From NCBI RefSeq assembly GCF_002222055.1, contig NZ_MUGS01000032.1:1-57233 (forward strand): DNA of 57,233 nucleotides, read 5' to 3'. Numbering within the stretch: position 1 is the stretch's first letter; the number at the start of each line of letters is the position of its first letter. This DNA comes from Flavobacterium araucananum. Lineage in GTDB: Bacteria > Bacteroidota > Bacteroidia > Flavobacteriales > Flavobacteriaceae. Positions 45,190 to 53,964 of this stretch are shown here, one piece after another. The notes beneath the pieces were generated by a model, which was given only the letters and a program-made list of their open reading frames with translations, did no database searches and was not told where the DNA came from. The position numbers were made by a program, and so were the translations under genes.

Positions 45190-45483
45190 TTAAATCTTAT
45201 TTAAAGTATCAAGAATTAATAGATACTGCTTCTGCGTTACTAATGGATTGCTCAAAATACCGATTAAGATGCTTTTCGCAATATCATTTGAAATTAAAAA
45301 CCATTGAGGATGTGCAAATACTTTTGGATAACCATTACCATCTTCGCCATCATTCCAGCGCATTGCAATATGCAGTGAATTATTTGGTGTCCAAGTACCA
45401 AATGAAATTGAGAAATCATTTTGATTATATAAAACACTTATTACTTTGAATTTTTCTGGGTTTACATTTTGCGGTTGTGGCAT
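45190..45483 (-). CDS. 97-aa protein between mod and res
   Basis: 97 residues: a beta-rich start (KVISVLYNQNDFSISFGTWTPNNSLHIAMRWND), FAHPQWFLISNDIAKSILIGIL and a C-terminal helix. It has no catalytic motif that I recognise. Three- and four-base gaps to mod and res show tight co-expression, so it is probably an accessory or regulator of the system. Confidence 0.7.
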   Translation of the reverse strand: MPQPQNVNPEKFKVISVLYNQNDFSISFGTWTPNNSLHIAMRWNDGEDGNGYPKVFAHPQWFLISNDIAKSILIGILSNPLVTQKQYLLILDTLNKI

Positions 45484-45486
45484 ATT

Positions 45487-47448
45487 TTAGTTATTAATTA
45501 TCGTTTCTTCAAAAGTTTCACTTAATACATCTGTAATTTTTATTCTAATTGTACCTGCATTTTCAGGAATTGTATAAATACCTTTTACTAAGTCACTTTT
45601 CTCTGGAACATCAACGGTTTGCGGTTCAAATACAGCACCATCATAATTGAAGTCAATCATAATACTATCTACTAATTCTTTCCAATTATCAACATTTTCT
45701 TTCATTAAAGACAATTTTTGCATTAAGTTCATTGGATAAAATTCTCTAACTAAAATTTTGCCTCCTTCAATAACTATTTCAGCTTCTGCATCTCTCTTAA
45801 ATTCTAAGTTTGCCTTATCGCGAAGAATATCTACAACTTCGACATCCAATTTATAAGGTACCGCATTTTGTAATGCGGCGGCTAAATCTGGTTCGTGTCC
45901 CATACAAACTAGTAATAATTGTTCAACTGGTTTGTTTGGACTAATTTCTACTGTCTTTTCAAACTTTTTATAATCAAAATTTGTTATTAGTTCATTTAAA
46001 TCTGCTCTTGTTGCAATTCGATTTATTGGCATAATTTTGACCATTCTGCCATCTTTCTCACCATCATAACTACTATTGTTTGGTAGTGGTTGAATTTCAA
46101 GTGCTTTTATTAATAATTCTTTTGCCTCTAATGGATTTCTAAAAACATCATAATGATTCACATTGTAAACAGAAAATCCAGTATATTTTGTTTCATCCTG
46201 AAGTTTACTATTTAACTCTTTCGAAATATTTAGAAGTCTTTTGGTAGTAGTTTGAATTGCTCCTAAGTTAATATCTGCCCCAATAAATTTTCTTCCTAAT
46301 TTCATAGCTACTGCTTGAGTAGTTCCAGAACCCATAAAGCAATCAAAAACTATATCACCTTTATTTGTCGAAATATTTATAATTCTTTCTAATAATTTTT
46401 CTGGTTTTTGGGTTGGATAATCAGTTTTTTCTAATGCTTGTGAATTTAAAGGATTAATATCATCCCATAAATCATTTACCTTTGATCCTTCATTTTCATC
46501 TAAATACCCTTTACGTTGTGGCATTCCATTATTTATTTGAAATATTTTACCGTTTTTCAATAATTCTAACAATTTCTCCTCTTTTGTAGCCCAAACTTTT
46601 GTATATCCTAGAAATTCATATTTTAAATTAGGTCTATCTTGGTTCATATTTAGCAGAGGGATACCTCTAAATCTTCTACCTTTAGGGAGATTTTTACCTT
46701 TTTTTTGTTCACTATTTAAAGTAATTATTTCACCATTTTCTAATTCAAAATAGATGTATTTTGTTAGCATTTCACTTTCTTTTAATGGCTTAAATTGTTG
46801 AGTGAAATTATATTGTGTAGGCGATTTTGTATAAAAAAAGATTACATCGTGCTCAGAACCATAGTTATTAAAAGAGGTCGTTTTTGTTGCCTTCTTCCAA
46901 GTAATTTCAGCCTTATAGTTTTCAACACCAAAAATCTCATCAAAAATTAATTTTAAATAATGACTTTTTTTGGGATCACAATGCAAATAAATGGAACCAT
47001 TATCTGTTAATAATTCTCTTAGTAAAATTAATCTTTGATATATAAATTGCAAATATTCATCATTTGACCAAATATCACTGTACTGTTTTTCTTCAAATGA
47101 AGTAGAGTGGTTAAAAATTTCAGAATTCTTGATTTTAATTCTTTTTTTATAATCTGCCTTACTGTCAAAAGGAGGATCTATATAGATAAGATCAATTTGA
47201 CCTCTATATTCTTTTAATAAATGACTCATTACTTGAAGATTATCTCCCCAAAATATTTTATTTAACCAGCCATTTACTTCTTCCCCGTGATTTTCTTTTA
47301 ATTGAGCAGGATAATATTGAGTTGATGAAAAAGGTCTTTTTCCTTTCCAACTTAACATAGGAAATCCTTTTATTGGTTCGAATTTATAATCTTCAACAGA
47401 AGTTACATTTTGTGATACTTTTAGGCCTAAGTTTTGTTGGTCGTCCAT
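45487..47448 (-). CDS. mod: Type III DNA methyltransferase, Mod subunit
   Basis: 653 residues. The amino-methyltransferase motifs occur in the beta order: IYIDPPFDSK (motif IV, DPPF at 91-94) precedes the SAM-binding VFDCFMGSGTTQAVAMKLGRKFIG (motif I). The long stretch between them, and a C-terminal specificity/interaction region of about 200 residues, are as in Mod subunits. It methylates adenine (N6) in the recognition site and guides Res. Thirteen bases separate it from the helicase-nuclease. Confidence 0.92.
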   Translation of the reverse strand: MDDQQNLGLKVSQNVTSVEDYKFEPIKGFPMLSWKGKRPFSSTQYYPAQLKENHGEEVNGWLNKIFWGDNLQVMSHLLKEYRGQIDLIYIDPPFDSKADYKKRIKIKNSEIFNHSTSFEEKQYSDIWSNDEYLQFIYQRLILLRELLTDNGSIYLHCDPKKSHYLKLIFDEIFGVENYKAEITWKKATKTTSFNNYGSEHDVIFFYTKSPTQYNFTQQFKPLKESEMLTKYIYFELENGEIITLNSEQKKGKNLPKGRRFRGIPLLNMNQDRPNLKYEFLGYTKVWATKEEKLLELLKNGKIFQINNGMPQRKGYLDENEGSKVNDLWDDINPLNSQALEKTDYPTQKPEKLLERIINISTNKGDIVFDCFMGSGTTQAVAMKLGRKFIGADINLGAIQTTTKRLLNISKELNSKLQDETKYTGFSVYNVNHYDVFRNPLEAKELLIKALEIQPLPNNSSYDGEKDGRMVKIMPINRIATRADLNELITNFDYKKFEKTVEISPNKPVEQLLLVCMGHEPDLAAALQNAVPYKLDVEVVDILRDKANLEFKRDAEAEIVIEGGKILVREFYPMNLMQKLSLMKENVDNWKELVDSIMIDFNYDGAVFEPQTVDVPEKSDLVKGIYTIPENAGTIRIKITDVLSETFEETIINN

Positions 47449-47461
47449 CTAATAGTAAATT

Positions 47462-50384
47462 TTATTTATTATATTGTTTCGGGTTGCAGTGGTAACGCAT
47501 ATCACATTCCCCGCATTGTTTTTCTGATTTAACGATATGGTTCATATCGTAATTTTTAGTTTCAATCTTATTTACTACATCATCAAAAACAGAAATAGTG
47601 TATTGTATGTTGTCTTTGTTTGATTTGAAAGTTACATAAGGACTGCTGCTTTCTTCTTTAGGATAGTATAGGTGCATTTTGCTAACAATATGCCCCGTTC
47701 TTTCTTCCACTAAATGTGCATATATTTCTAATTGTCTTCTGTATTGAGCTAAAACTTGTTTTGTTTTTGGGTCGTTTGAGTTTATTTCAGGTTTGTTGCC
47801 GGATTTAAAATCAATTAGTTCAACCGTTCCATTTTCTCCTTCAATAAGGTCAATAGTTCCTTTTAGAATGTAATCTTCTTTTACCAATGATACATCAACC
47901 TCGGCTTCCTTGATTAGATGCCATCTTTTACTTTGATTATCGCGATAACGAAGAATTTGAATTAATAACGCCCTTTGTTGTGCTTCGTGTAAGTAGGTTC
48001 TTTGGCTTTTAGAAAGTAAATAATAGTTTTCATTGAACCAATTTGTAATATTATCATCCGTTAGTGTTTTTATTTCATCACGTAAAACCGCTTTATGAAT
48101 ATCTTCAATGGTTTGATGTAATAAACTACCTCCTAAAACACCTCCAGTTCTTACTTCTGTAAATTCTAACTCTTTGTAAAATTTGTATTGTAATGGACAG
48201 TTTTCATACAGAAGAATATGTGATGTAAATGAATACTCTTTTTTAATGTTTACTGGTTTTATTGTTTCTAGTTTTAATTCTTTAGGCTTAAATTCTTCAC
48301 TTTTCCAAGGAATAGCTTTTGCATACGATTTTTCTAAATATTTTGATGGATTTCTACCTGCACCACTTTTTTCATAAGCTGTTAAAACCAACAAATTTTG
48401 AGGTCTTGAAAAAGCAGTATAGTATAAACGCCAGAAGTCGTAATACTTCGTTTTTTCAATTGGTTCAAATGGTGGTTTGTGGTAATAATTTTGTTGTAGA
48501 ATTTCATCTACTTCATCATATTGTTTTGTAGGATTAAGGTTTAGAGAACCTGCAATTACAATAGGGAATTCTAACCCTTTTGATTGGTGAATTGTCATAA
48601 AAGAAACACAGCCTGACGGAGCAAACTCATCAAAATCTTCATATTCTTCAATACCTCCTTCAATAATAAATCTCAGATATGTATTGAATAACTCCTTAAG
48701 CGTTTTGTCAATATTCTTTTTTGATAATACTGTTATGTTATATAAATATTCAAATTTGAATAACAGCTTTGTTACCTGCGCTATATTATATGCAGCACGT
48801 AATTGTATTTTACTATCTGTAATTTCAACATTAATATAATCTCCAAACATTGGAAATTCTAATAGTTGGTAAATTAAGGCCGCAAAACCATAGTTTGTAT
48901 TTTTAGAGAACACAAGGTGTTCTTTGGCTCTCATTTGGCACCATTTTAAAAGTGCTTCATTAGCTTTTGTGTCTTTACGGATTTCATTTGCAAATTTTTC
49001 TTTCCAAGATTGGTATTTATTCCATACTTCCAAATGTGCGTCTTCCTTCCATTTTAAATCTTTAAAGAGATTAGGAAAAATGAAAATTATTGCACCAAAA
49101 AGCAATTGTACTTCCTCACGTTCAAAGAATAAAGAAGAACGAGGCGAAAATACATTTATGTAATTGTCTTCAAGGAATTGTGCTAAAGCTATTACTTTGT
49201 CATTTTTAACTGATCTAAAAAGAAAAGCAATTTGATTGTAATCTGTAACAGCTCCAGAACTTACCATTTCTTGAATAAAGAAAAGCACCTCTTCACAATA
49301 TACGTCAAAAGAAACATCGCTTGATACTTTTATAACTGCAGGTATCTTTGTAAATTCTCCTATTCTTGGTTGAATATTTTTTTCGTATCTGAATTTTTTG
49401 ATTCCTTCCGTCCAGTCTTGTTCATCCATCCATTCGTTGTAAAATTTAATAATGTCTGGATGAGAACGATAATTAGTTACTAGTGAAACTTGCTTACATT
49501 GACCTTTTAAAATTGTTTGGAAATTCTAGTATGTTTCTAATAGTAGCACCTCTGAAACGATACAAACCTTGGTCATCATCACCAACAACACAAAAATTAT
49601 AGTGCTTGGCAGATAATAACAATAATATCTTTTCTTGAATTGTATTTGTATCTTGATATTCGTCAACCATCAAGTAATGAATTTTATCCTGTAATGCTTG
49701 AAGGATCTTTGGATTATATTCCAGTAATTTTAATGTTTCAATTTGAATAGTAGAAAAATCTAAGACATTTTCTTCTTCAAGTTGTTCTTGGTAAATTTTA
49801 TAGTATTCACCAATAGCCTTTATCTCATCTTCATCAGCGTTACATAGGATATCAATATCAAGGCATTCCTCGGAAACTTTAGAAATGTAGTAAATTAAAT
49901 TACTGGCTTTTTCCCATCTATTTACATAAGGGCTGCCAATAATATGAGCAGGGTCTTCAACCTCTAAATATCTTGAAAGATTTCTAAATACTAAATATTT
50001 TTGGTCGAATTGGTCTAATAAACGGTAATTTCTTTTAAGTGTTGTATATTCTCTGTTTTCCTCAATTATCCTCAAAAAGATTGAATGTAATGTACCAATA
50101 TACATTTCATTTAGATTTATTTTTAAGTCTAGTTCTATTAATCGGTTTGAAACTCTTGTGATTAATTCTTTAGCTGCTTTTTCTGTGAAAGTTGCAACCA
50201 TAATATTTTCGGCAGAAGTTCCTTCAATAATCAAATAAACAATTCTTTCTACTAATGTTTTAGTCTTACCTGCACCAGGGCCAGCAATAACCAATAAAGG
50301 TCCATCTATACTAGTTATAGCTACTATCTTTTGGGGGTCAATACCATCAGCAATAAGATTATTAACAAAAGTTGTTGAATTCAT
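47462..50384 (-). pseudogene. UvrD/PcrA-type helicase with RecB-like nuclease, one-base frameshift
   Basis: Two frames make one protein of about 970 residues. The first (50384 to about 49510) has Walker A GPGAGKT (35-41), VDEYQDT and VGDDDQGLYRFRGA. The second has VTNYRS, MTIHQSKGLEFPIVI and LYYTAFSRPQNLLVLTA, then a nuclease with GGSLLHQTIEDIH and GTIDLIEGENGTVELIDFKSG, and an Fe-S type Cys set (NCPLQY...CGECDMRYHC). An extra A in the run at about 49506-49509 breaks the frame: TTTAAAAGG, where TTTAAAGG would continue with GQCKQVSLVTNYRS. If real, only the N-terminal helicase half is made. It heads the mod-97aa-res operon and may process DNA ends. Confidence 0.85.
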
Positions 50385-50673
50385 ACAAGAGCATTATATC
50401 TATAAATTACCGTTTTTAGTATAATTTGTAAATGTATGAAAAGCAATGGTAAGAAAAATGAGTGAAACCGTAAACGAAAGAAAAAGAAGCAAAATTGTTC
50501 AAACAATTGTAAAATGGATTACTAAGAAAGATATTTATCAAAAATAAAATTTACAGATACCTTTTAACTCTCAATCAAATATCTTAATCTCAGTAGTACC
50601 TTTCCAAGATATTCAGGTTTACTACTGGGTAATTTTCAACTGTCCACAACACAGTCTGTAGCGCAGAACCGCA
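50385..50673. other. Non-coding gap between defence genes
   Basis: Holds a 29-codon plus-strand frame (50458-50547, Lys-rich, no promoter) that I do not consider reliable, and an AAAAACGGTAA-type word (complement of about 50408-50418) upstream of the helicase. TGCGGTTCTGCGC (complement of 50661-50673) stands immediately after the stop codon of the SEC-C gene. No terminator is obvious. Confidence 0.4.
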
Positions 50674-51531
50674 TTAACGAATGGCACGTTTTATGGTATT
50701 TGTTCTAAAACTTTTTTGCAATCCAGGGTTTTTCACTAAGAATTCGTAATGAGGATACTTCTCTCCTATCTTAGGTTGACAACACTCTTTAAATTTCAAT
50801 CCTGAGTTGCAGTTACACCTATCATGTTGATTTACGTCTTTAAAATCTTCTTGCCTGATTTCTTTTTGAAGAACTCTTAAATCCCAAAACTCATAAGGCG
50901 TGCTTAAGTGATCAAAAAGGTAATCAATTATGTCATAACTATAATGATCAACCTGTTCTCCTGTAGAAGAGTCTGTTATGAACATCACTGAGTATTTATT
51001 TCCTGGGTCATCAACCAATGAAATTCCCAATACTTCAGATTTATCAACTATCCTATAGCACATTTCGCCATCATAAATCTCGCCAACAATATGTCCGCAA
51101 GAATTTCTTATCGATACTTTTTTGCTACAAACGCTGCACAGGACACTTGTTTTAACAATCTCCATACTGGCGAAGAATCGGTAAGGAAAGATTACCTGCA
51201 AATTCCTGACCGATCTTTCAATAAAATTTAAGAAATATTTATTCTCTTTAAATGGAAAATGCCTTTTGAGAGAACTCATTGTTTTTTCTGTTCTTTCCAA
51301 TTGGCACCAAGCTTGGTAATATTGTTTATCTTTCAATAATTTAAAAGCGTCCGAATATAGCTTATGTACTCCTATTATAGTTTGACAAATCCAAACTTCT
51401 TTGGCTTGTTCCTGAGCATCCTTCTTAACAGCCAGTTCCTTTAAATTTTGTAATTTTACAATTACATCTTCATATGGAAAATCCGATTCTCCTAATTCTT
51501 CAATTTTATTCCAAACTTGTTGATTCTTCAT
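50674..51531 (-). CDS. SEC-C motif protein with zinc ribbon, unrecognised
   Basis: About 285 residues from the ATG at 51531 (a start ten codons earlier, at 51561, is also possible; both overlap the upstream gene). The N-terminal 150 residues are helical (VIVKLQNLKELAVKKDAQEQAKEVWICQTIIG... KQYYQAWCQLERTEKT). The middle has a zinc ribbon-like CSVCSKKVSIRNSCGH, and the C-terminus the SEC-C motif CNCNSGLKFKECC. SEC-C proteins in defence islands are common. It forms a pair with the membrane protein gene upstream; function unknown. Confidence 0.6.
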   Translation of the reverse strand: MKNQQVWNKIEELGESDFPYEDVIVKLQNLKELAVKKDAQEQAKEVWICQTIIGVHKLYSDAFKLLKDKQYYQAWCQLERTEKTMSSLKRHFPFKENKYFLNFIERSVRNLQVIFPYRFFASMEIVKTSVLCSVCSKKVSIRNSCGHIVGEIYDGEMCYRIVDKSEVLGISLVDDPGNKYSVMFITDSSTGEQVDHYSYDIIDYLFDHLSTPYEFWDLRVLQKEIRQEDFKDVNQHDRCNCNSGLKFKECCQPKIGEKYPHYEFLVKNPGLQKSFRTNTIKRAIR

Positions 51532-52135
51532 TATCCGCAACTTCTTTTTTGGGTTCTTCATATTTTTTTAAAGCTTCAAGGGCACTACTAATTTCTTTCG
51601 CAGGTCCTTCAAATTTTATTTCTTTTGAATTTCCAGAGGAATCAACTACCGTTACGGAAAACTTCACTTGAACAGTCTGCAAATATTTTTTTTGTGAGAC
51701 AGTACTAATATGGATATCATTTACAACAATTTTAGTAGAATTGTCTATTATATTTATTTCAGGTTTTGATTCTTCTTCTTTAATATATCTATCGTATACG
51801 TATGCAGATAATATCGTTACAAAGGTCGGAATAGCAACAGTTGCCACTACAAATTTTCCTAGTCTTTTGTAATTGTTATAAAAACCAAACTCAGTATACA
51901 AGTCATCTGTGATGCAAATATCAACAGTAAAATCTTTATCAAAATTTTGTTGAAAATAGCTAAGTATATTACTGGTTTCAATAGGAAATAAGGGTTTATC
52001 AAAATCTCTAAGTTTTTCAAAAGGTACAATTAGGACAGATGCCTTTTGAAGTTCATTTTTTAATTCTTCTGCTATATAATCGCGACTTATCCAAGTTTGA
52101 AAATTTTCACTGCTGTCTAAAACTTCAATATTCAT
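51506..52135 (-). CDS. Membrane-anchored unknown protein, partner of the SEC-C gene
   Basis: 209 residues. The first about 90 form a soluble domain (YIAEELKNELQKASVLIVPFEKLRDF... DFTVDICITDDLYTEFGFYNNY). There is one TM (about 94-113, FVVATVAIPTFVTILSAYVYDRY). Then comes a beta-rich part (INIIDNSTKIVVNDIHISTV... VKFSVTVVDSSGNSKEIKFEGPAKEI) and an acidic tail. The stop overlaps the start of the SEC-C gene, so they are an operon and probably act together at the membrane. No family is recognised. Confidence 0.6.
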   Translation of the reverse strand: MNIEVLDSSENFQTWISRDYIAEELKNELQKASVLIVPFEKLRDFDKPLFPIETSNILSYFQQNFDKDFTVDICITDDLYTEFGFYNNYKRLGKFVVATVAIPTFVTILSAYVYDRYIKEEESKPEINIIDNSTKIVVNDIHISTVSQKKYLQTVQVKFSVTVVDSSGNSKEIKFEGPAKEISSALEALKKYEEPKKEVADNEESTSLE

Positions 52136-52269
52136 ATTAGGGTATTTTATTCATTTTACTAATTCTTAATGTAAAGATCCACTATTCTTAACTGTATAAA
52201 AAATTATAAATAGACTACTTTTTTAACAAAAAACACTGCAAAGATTAAATCAACATTAGTTAAAGTACG

Positions 52270-53145
52270 CTAGTGACTTACTGAAGAAACAGATTTTTCT
52301 TTATAGTGGTTCAATTCTTCAATTATTTCCATCGGAACGTGAAATACTTCAAAAGAAATCTTGTTATCAATTTTGCTATAATTATGATATACTTTAATTT
52401 CGTTAGTTGCAGTCTTTTTAGTCCCTACAAAAAAATCTATGTTTTCTATTGCCTCTTCTATTTCAGCTTGTTGAATCAAATATATGTTTTTTTGAATTAC
52501 ATTTATTGAATTAGTTAGTTCTTTAATTAAAGGAATTAGATCGATTTCATTGTCTATTTTTTCAAGATCACTCATCACAATCTTTCCAAATAAATCCCTT
52601 TCTTTTTTCAACATTTTTGTATATAATATAAGTTTACAAGAATGTTCGCTTATTTCAGGGTTTTCATCCTTAAATTCAATATCGAAATTAACAACTTCTA
52701 AAGGAAATCCTAGATGAGCACAATAATTCCTTAATTTACTTAAAAACCTGTATGCAAACGAATTATCAAAACAATAACGCGTTAAATCAATATGACTTTG
52801 AACTTCATATGAATTTTTTCCGAATTTCCGTTTTAGATAAACCTCCGCATTATCTAAAAAGAATTTAAACCCTATTAAAACATTAAGCACCAACTTGTTA
52901 GAATGCAGTATAAAATGAATATCTGTACCAAGAGTGAAATGCATCTCATTAGCAGGAACTTTTTCCCATCTTTTTATAAAATCGAAATACTCCTTTAAGT
53001 TTAATTGTAAATATTTGAAAACTACATATTGTGTATATACAGTTTGAACTAAAGTACAATCAGTTTGAAAACGATCATACTGCTTTTGGTTAATTTCTTT
53101 AAACGGAAGCAAATTATTATCTTCAAATGTGGCTATTCTTATCAT
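52270..53145 (-). CDS. HEPN-motif protein (Abi-like)
   Basis: 291 residues, mostly helical. Residues 139-144 read RNYCAH, the Rx4H motif of HEPN RNases, within LSKLRNYCAHLGFP. The flanking helices (LTRYCFDNSFAYRFLSK, VLNVLIGFKFFLDNAEVYLKRKF) fit an Abi/HEPN fold. Such proteins often cleave tRNA or other RNA and halt phage growth by stopping the host. The single motif and the position in a defence cluster support the call; activity is inference. Confidence 0.7.
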   Translation of the reverse strand: MIRIATFEDNNLLPFKEINQKQYDRFQTDCTLVQTVYTQYVVFKYLQLNLKEYFDFIKRWEKVPANEMHFTLGTDIHFILHSNKLVLNVLIGFKFFLDNAEVYLKRKFGKNSYEVQSHIDLTRYCFDNSFAYRFLSKLRNYCAHLGFPLEVVNFDIEFKDENPEISEHSCKLILYTKMLKKERDLFGKIVMSDLEKIDNEIDLIPLIKELTNSINVIQKNIYLIQQAEIEEAIENIDFFVGTKKTATNEIKVYHNYSKIDNKISFEVFHVPMEIIEELNHYKEKSVSSVSH

Positions 53146-53964
53146 CTTATACAGTAAAATTGTTGATAACGTTTCATGGCTTTATGCACTGCGGTTAAGC
53201 GATTTGTAAAGATATGCAAATTTTAAGTTTACCGTTTTTGTAATTTATGTATTCTAAATTCGTAGAACATAATAATTTAAATCTTTGCGGTCAAAATCAG
53301 CAGTCACTTTTAACCACAGAAAACTAATGGAAGATAATATATTGATAAAGCATTAATTTGAATTGGGTGCAGAATCGGTGCACCTAGATTCAAAAGAAAA
53401 CTTACAATCCTGTACAACAATCACTTGAAACGTTAAGTTCGAAACATTACTACACATTTTACGATTCCGAAAAGATAAATTTTTGAAGTAAATTGCAGAA
53501 AATTACGAAATAATTTACAAAACTAACCTTAACTTTTTTTTCCTTTATATTTTTCTTTGCAAAATCCGTACTATAATATATTTTGTGAAAGACAATCACA
53601 ACCAAAATAATGGATCAAAATTTTACTGATTTCATATTTACTGATTTCATATTTAGTTATAAAAATGTTAAGATAGATACTCCTAACAACCTCTAGTTCT
53701 CAAATACATAATGTTAGAAACTAAAAATATTTATATTGATTTATGTTCGAATAACCAACCATAATTTTATTAAATAAGTGCGAATAATTAATCGGATTTA
53801 GTCTTATTATTTTCATTACAAATCAATAATATAAATAATGAATTACAAAATAGTTTATTTTCAATTTATAATTGTACTTTCGCTACTTTTTTGCAAAATC
53901 ACAATGCTTAAAAATTATATTGCCTTGGAATTGAGCAATATTATTAAATAAAATAAAATAAATT
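53146..53964. other. Right boundary region of the element, no gene
   Basis: About 820 AT-rich bases without coding frames. Contains TGCGGTTAAGCG (53190-53201), an AAAAACGGTAA word on the minus strand (about 53230-53240), the right boundary repeat (53366-53383) and a tandem pair TACTGATTTCATATT at about 53625-53653. Past the repeat begins the chromosomal sequence leading to yidC. Confidence 0.55.
53366..53383 (+). repeat. Right boundary direct repeat (candidate att core)
   Basis: GGTGCAGAATCGGTGCAC, identical to and in the same orientation as 32185-32202. Together they bracket 21.2 kb including the integrase. No copy of the tRNA-Tyr 3' end is seen here. Confidence 0.65.

Noticed and set aside
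49500..49512. Programmed ribosomal frameshift in the helicase gene
   Set aside because: A +1 shift at TTT AAA AGG lacks a recognised stimulator; a homopolymer indel explains the break more simply, though not excluded.
50458..50547. 29-codon plus-strand ORF rich in Lys/Arg
   Set aside because: Short, no exact promoter, and no partner gene; could be chance.
53300..53500. Duplicated tRNA-Tyr 3' end marking the right att site
   Set aside because: No match to the T arm or acceptor end was found; only the 18-bp GGTGCAG repeat is shared.
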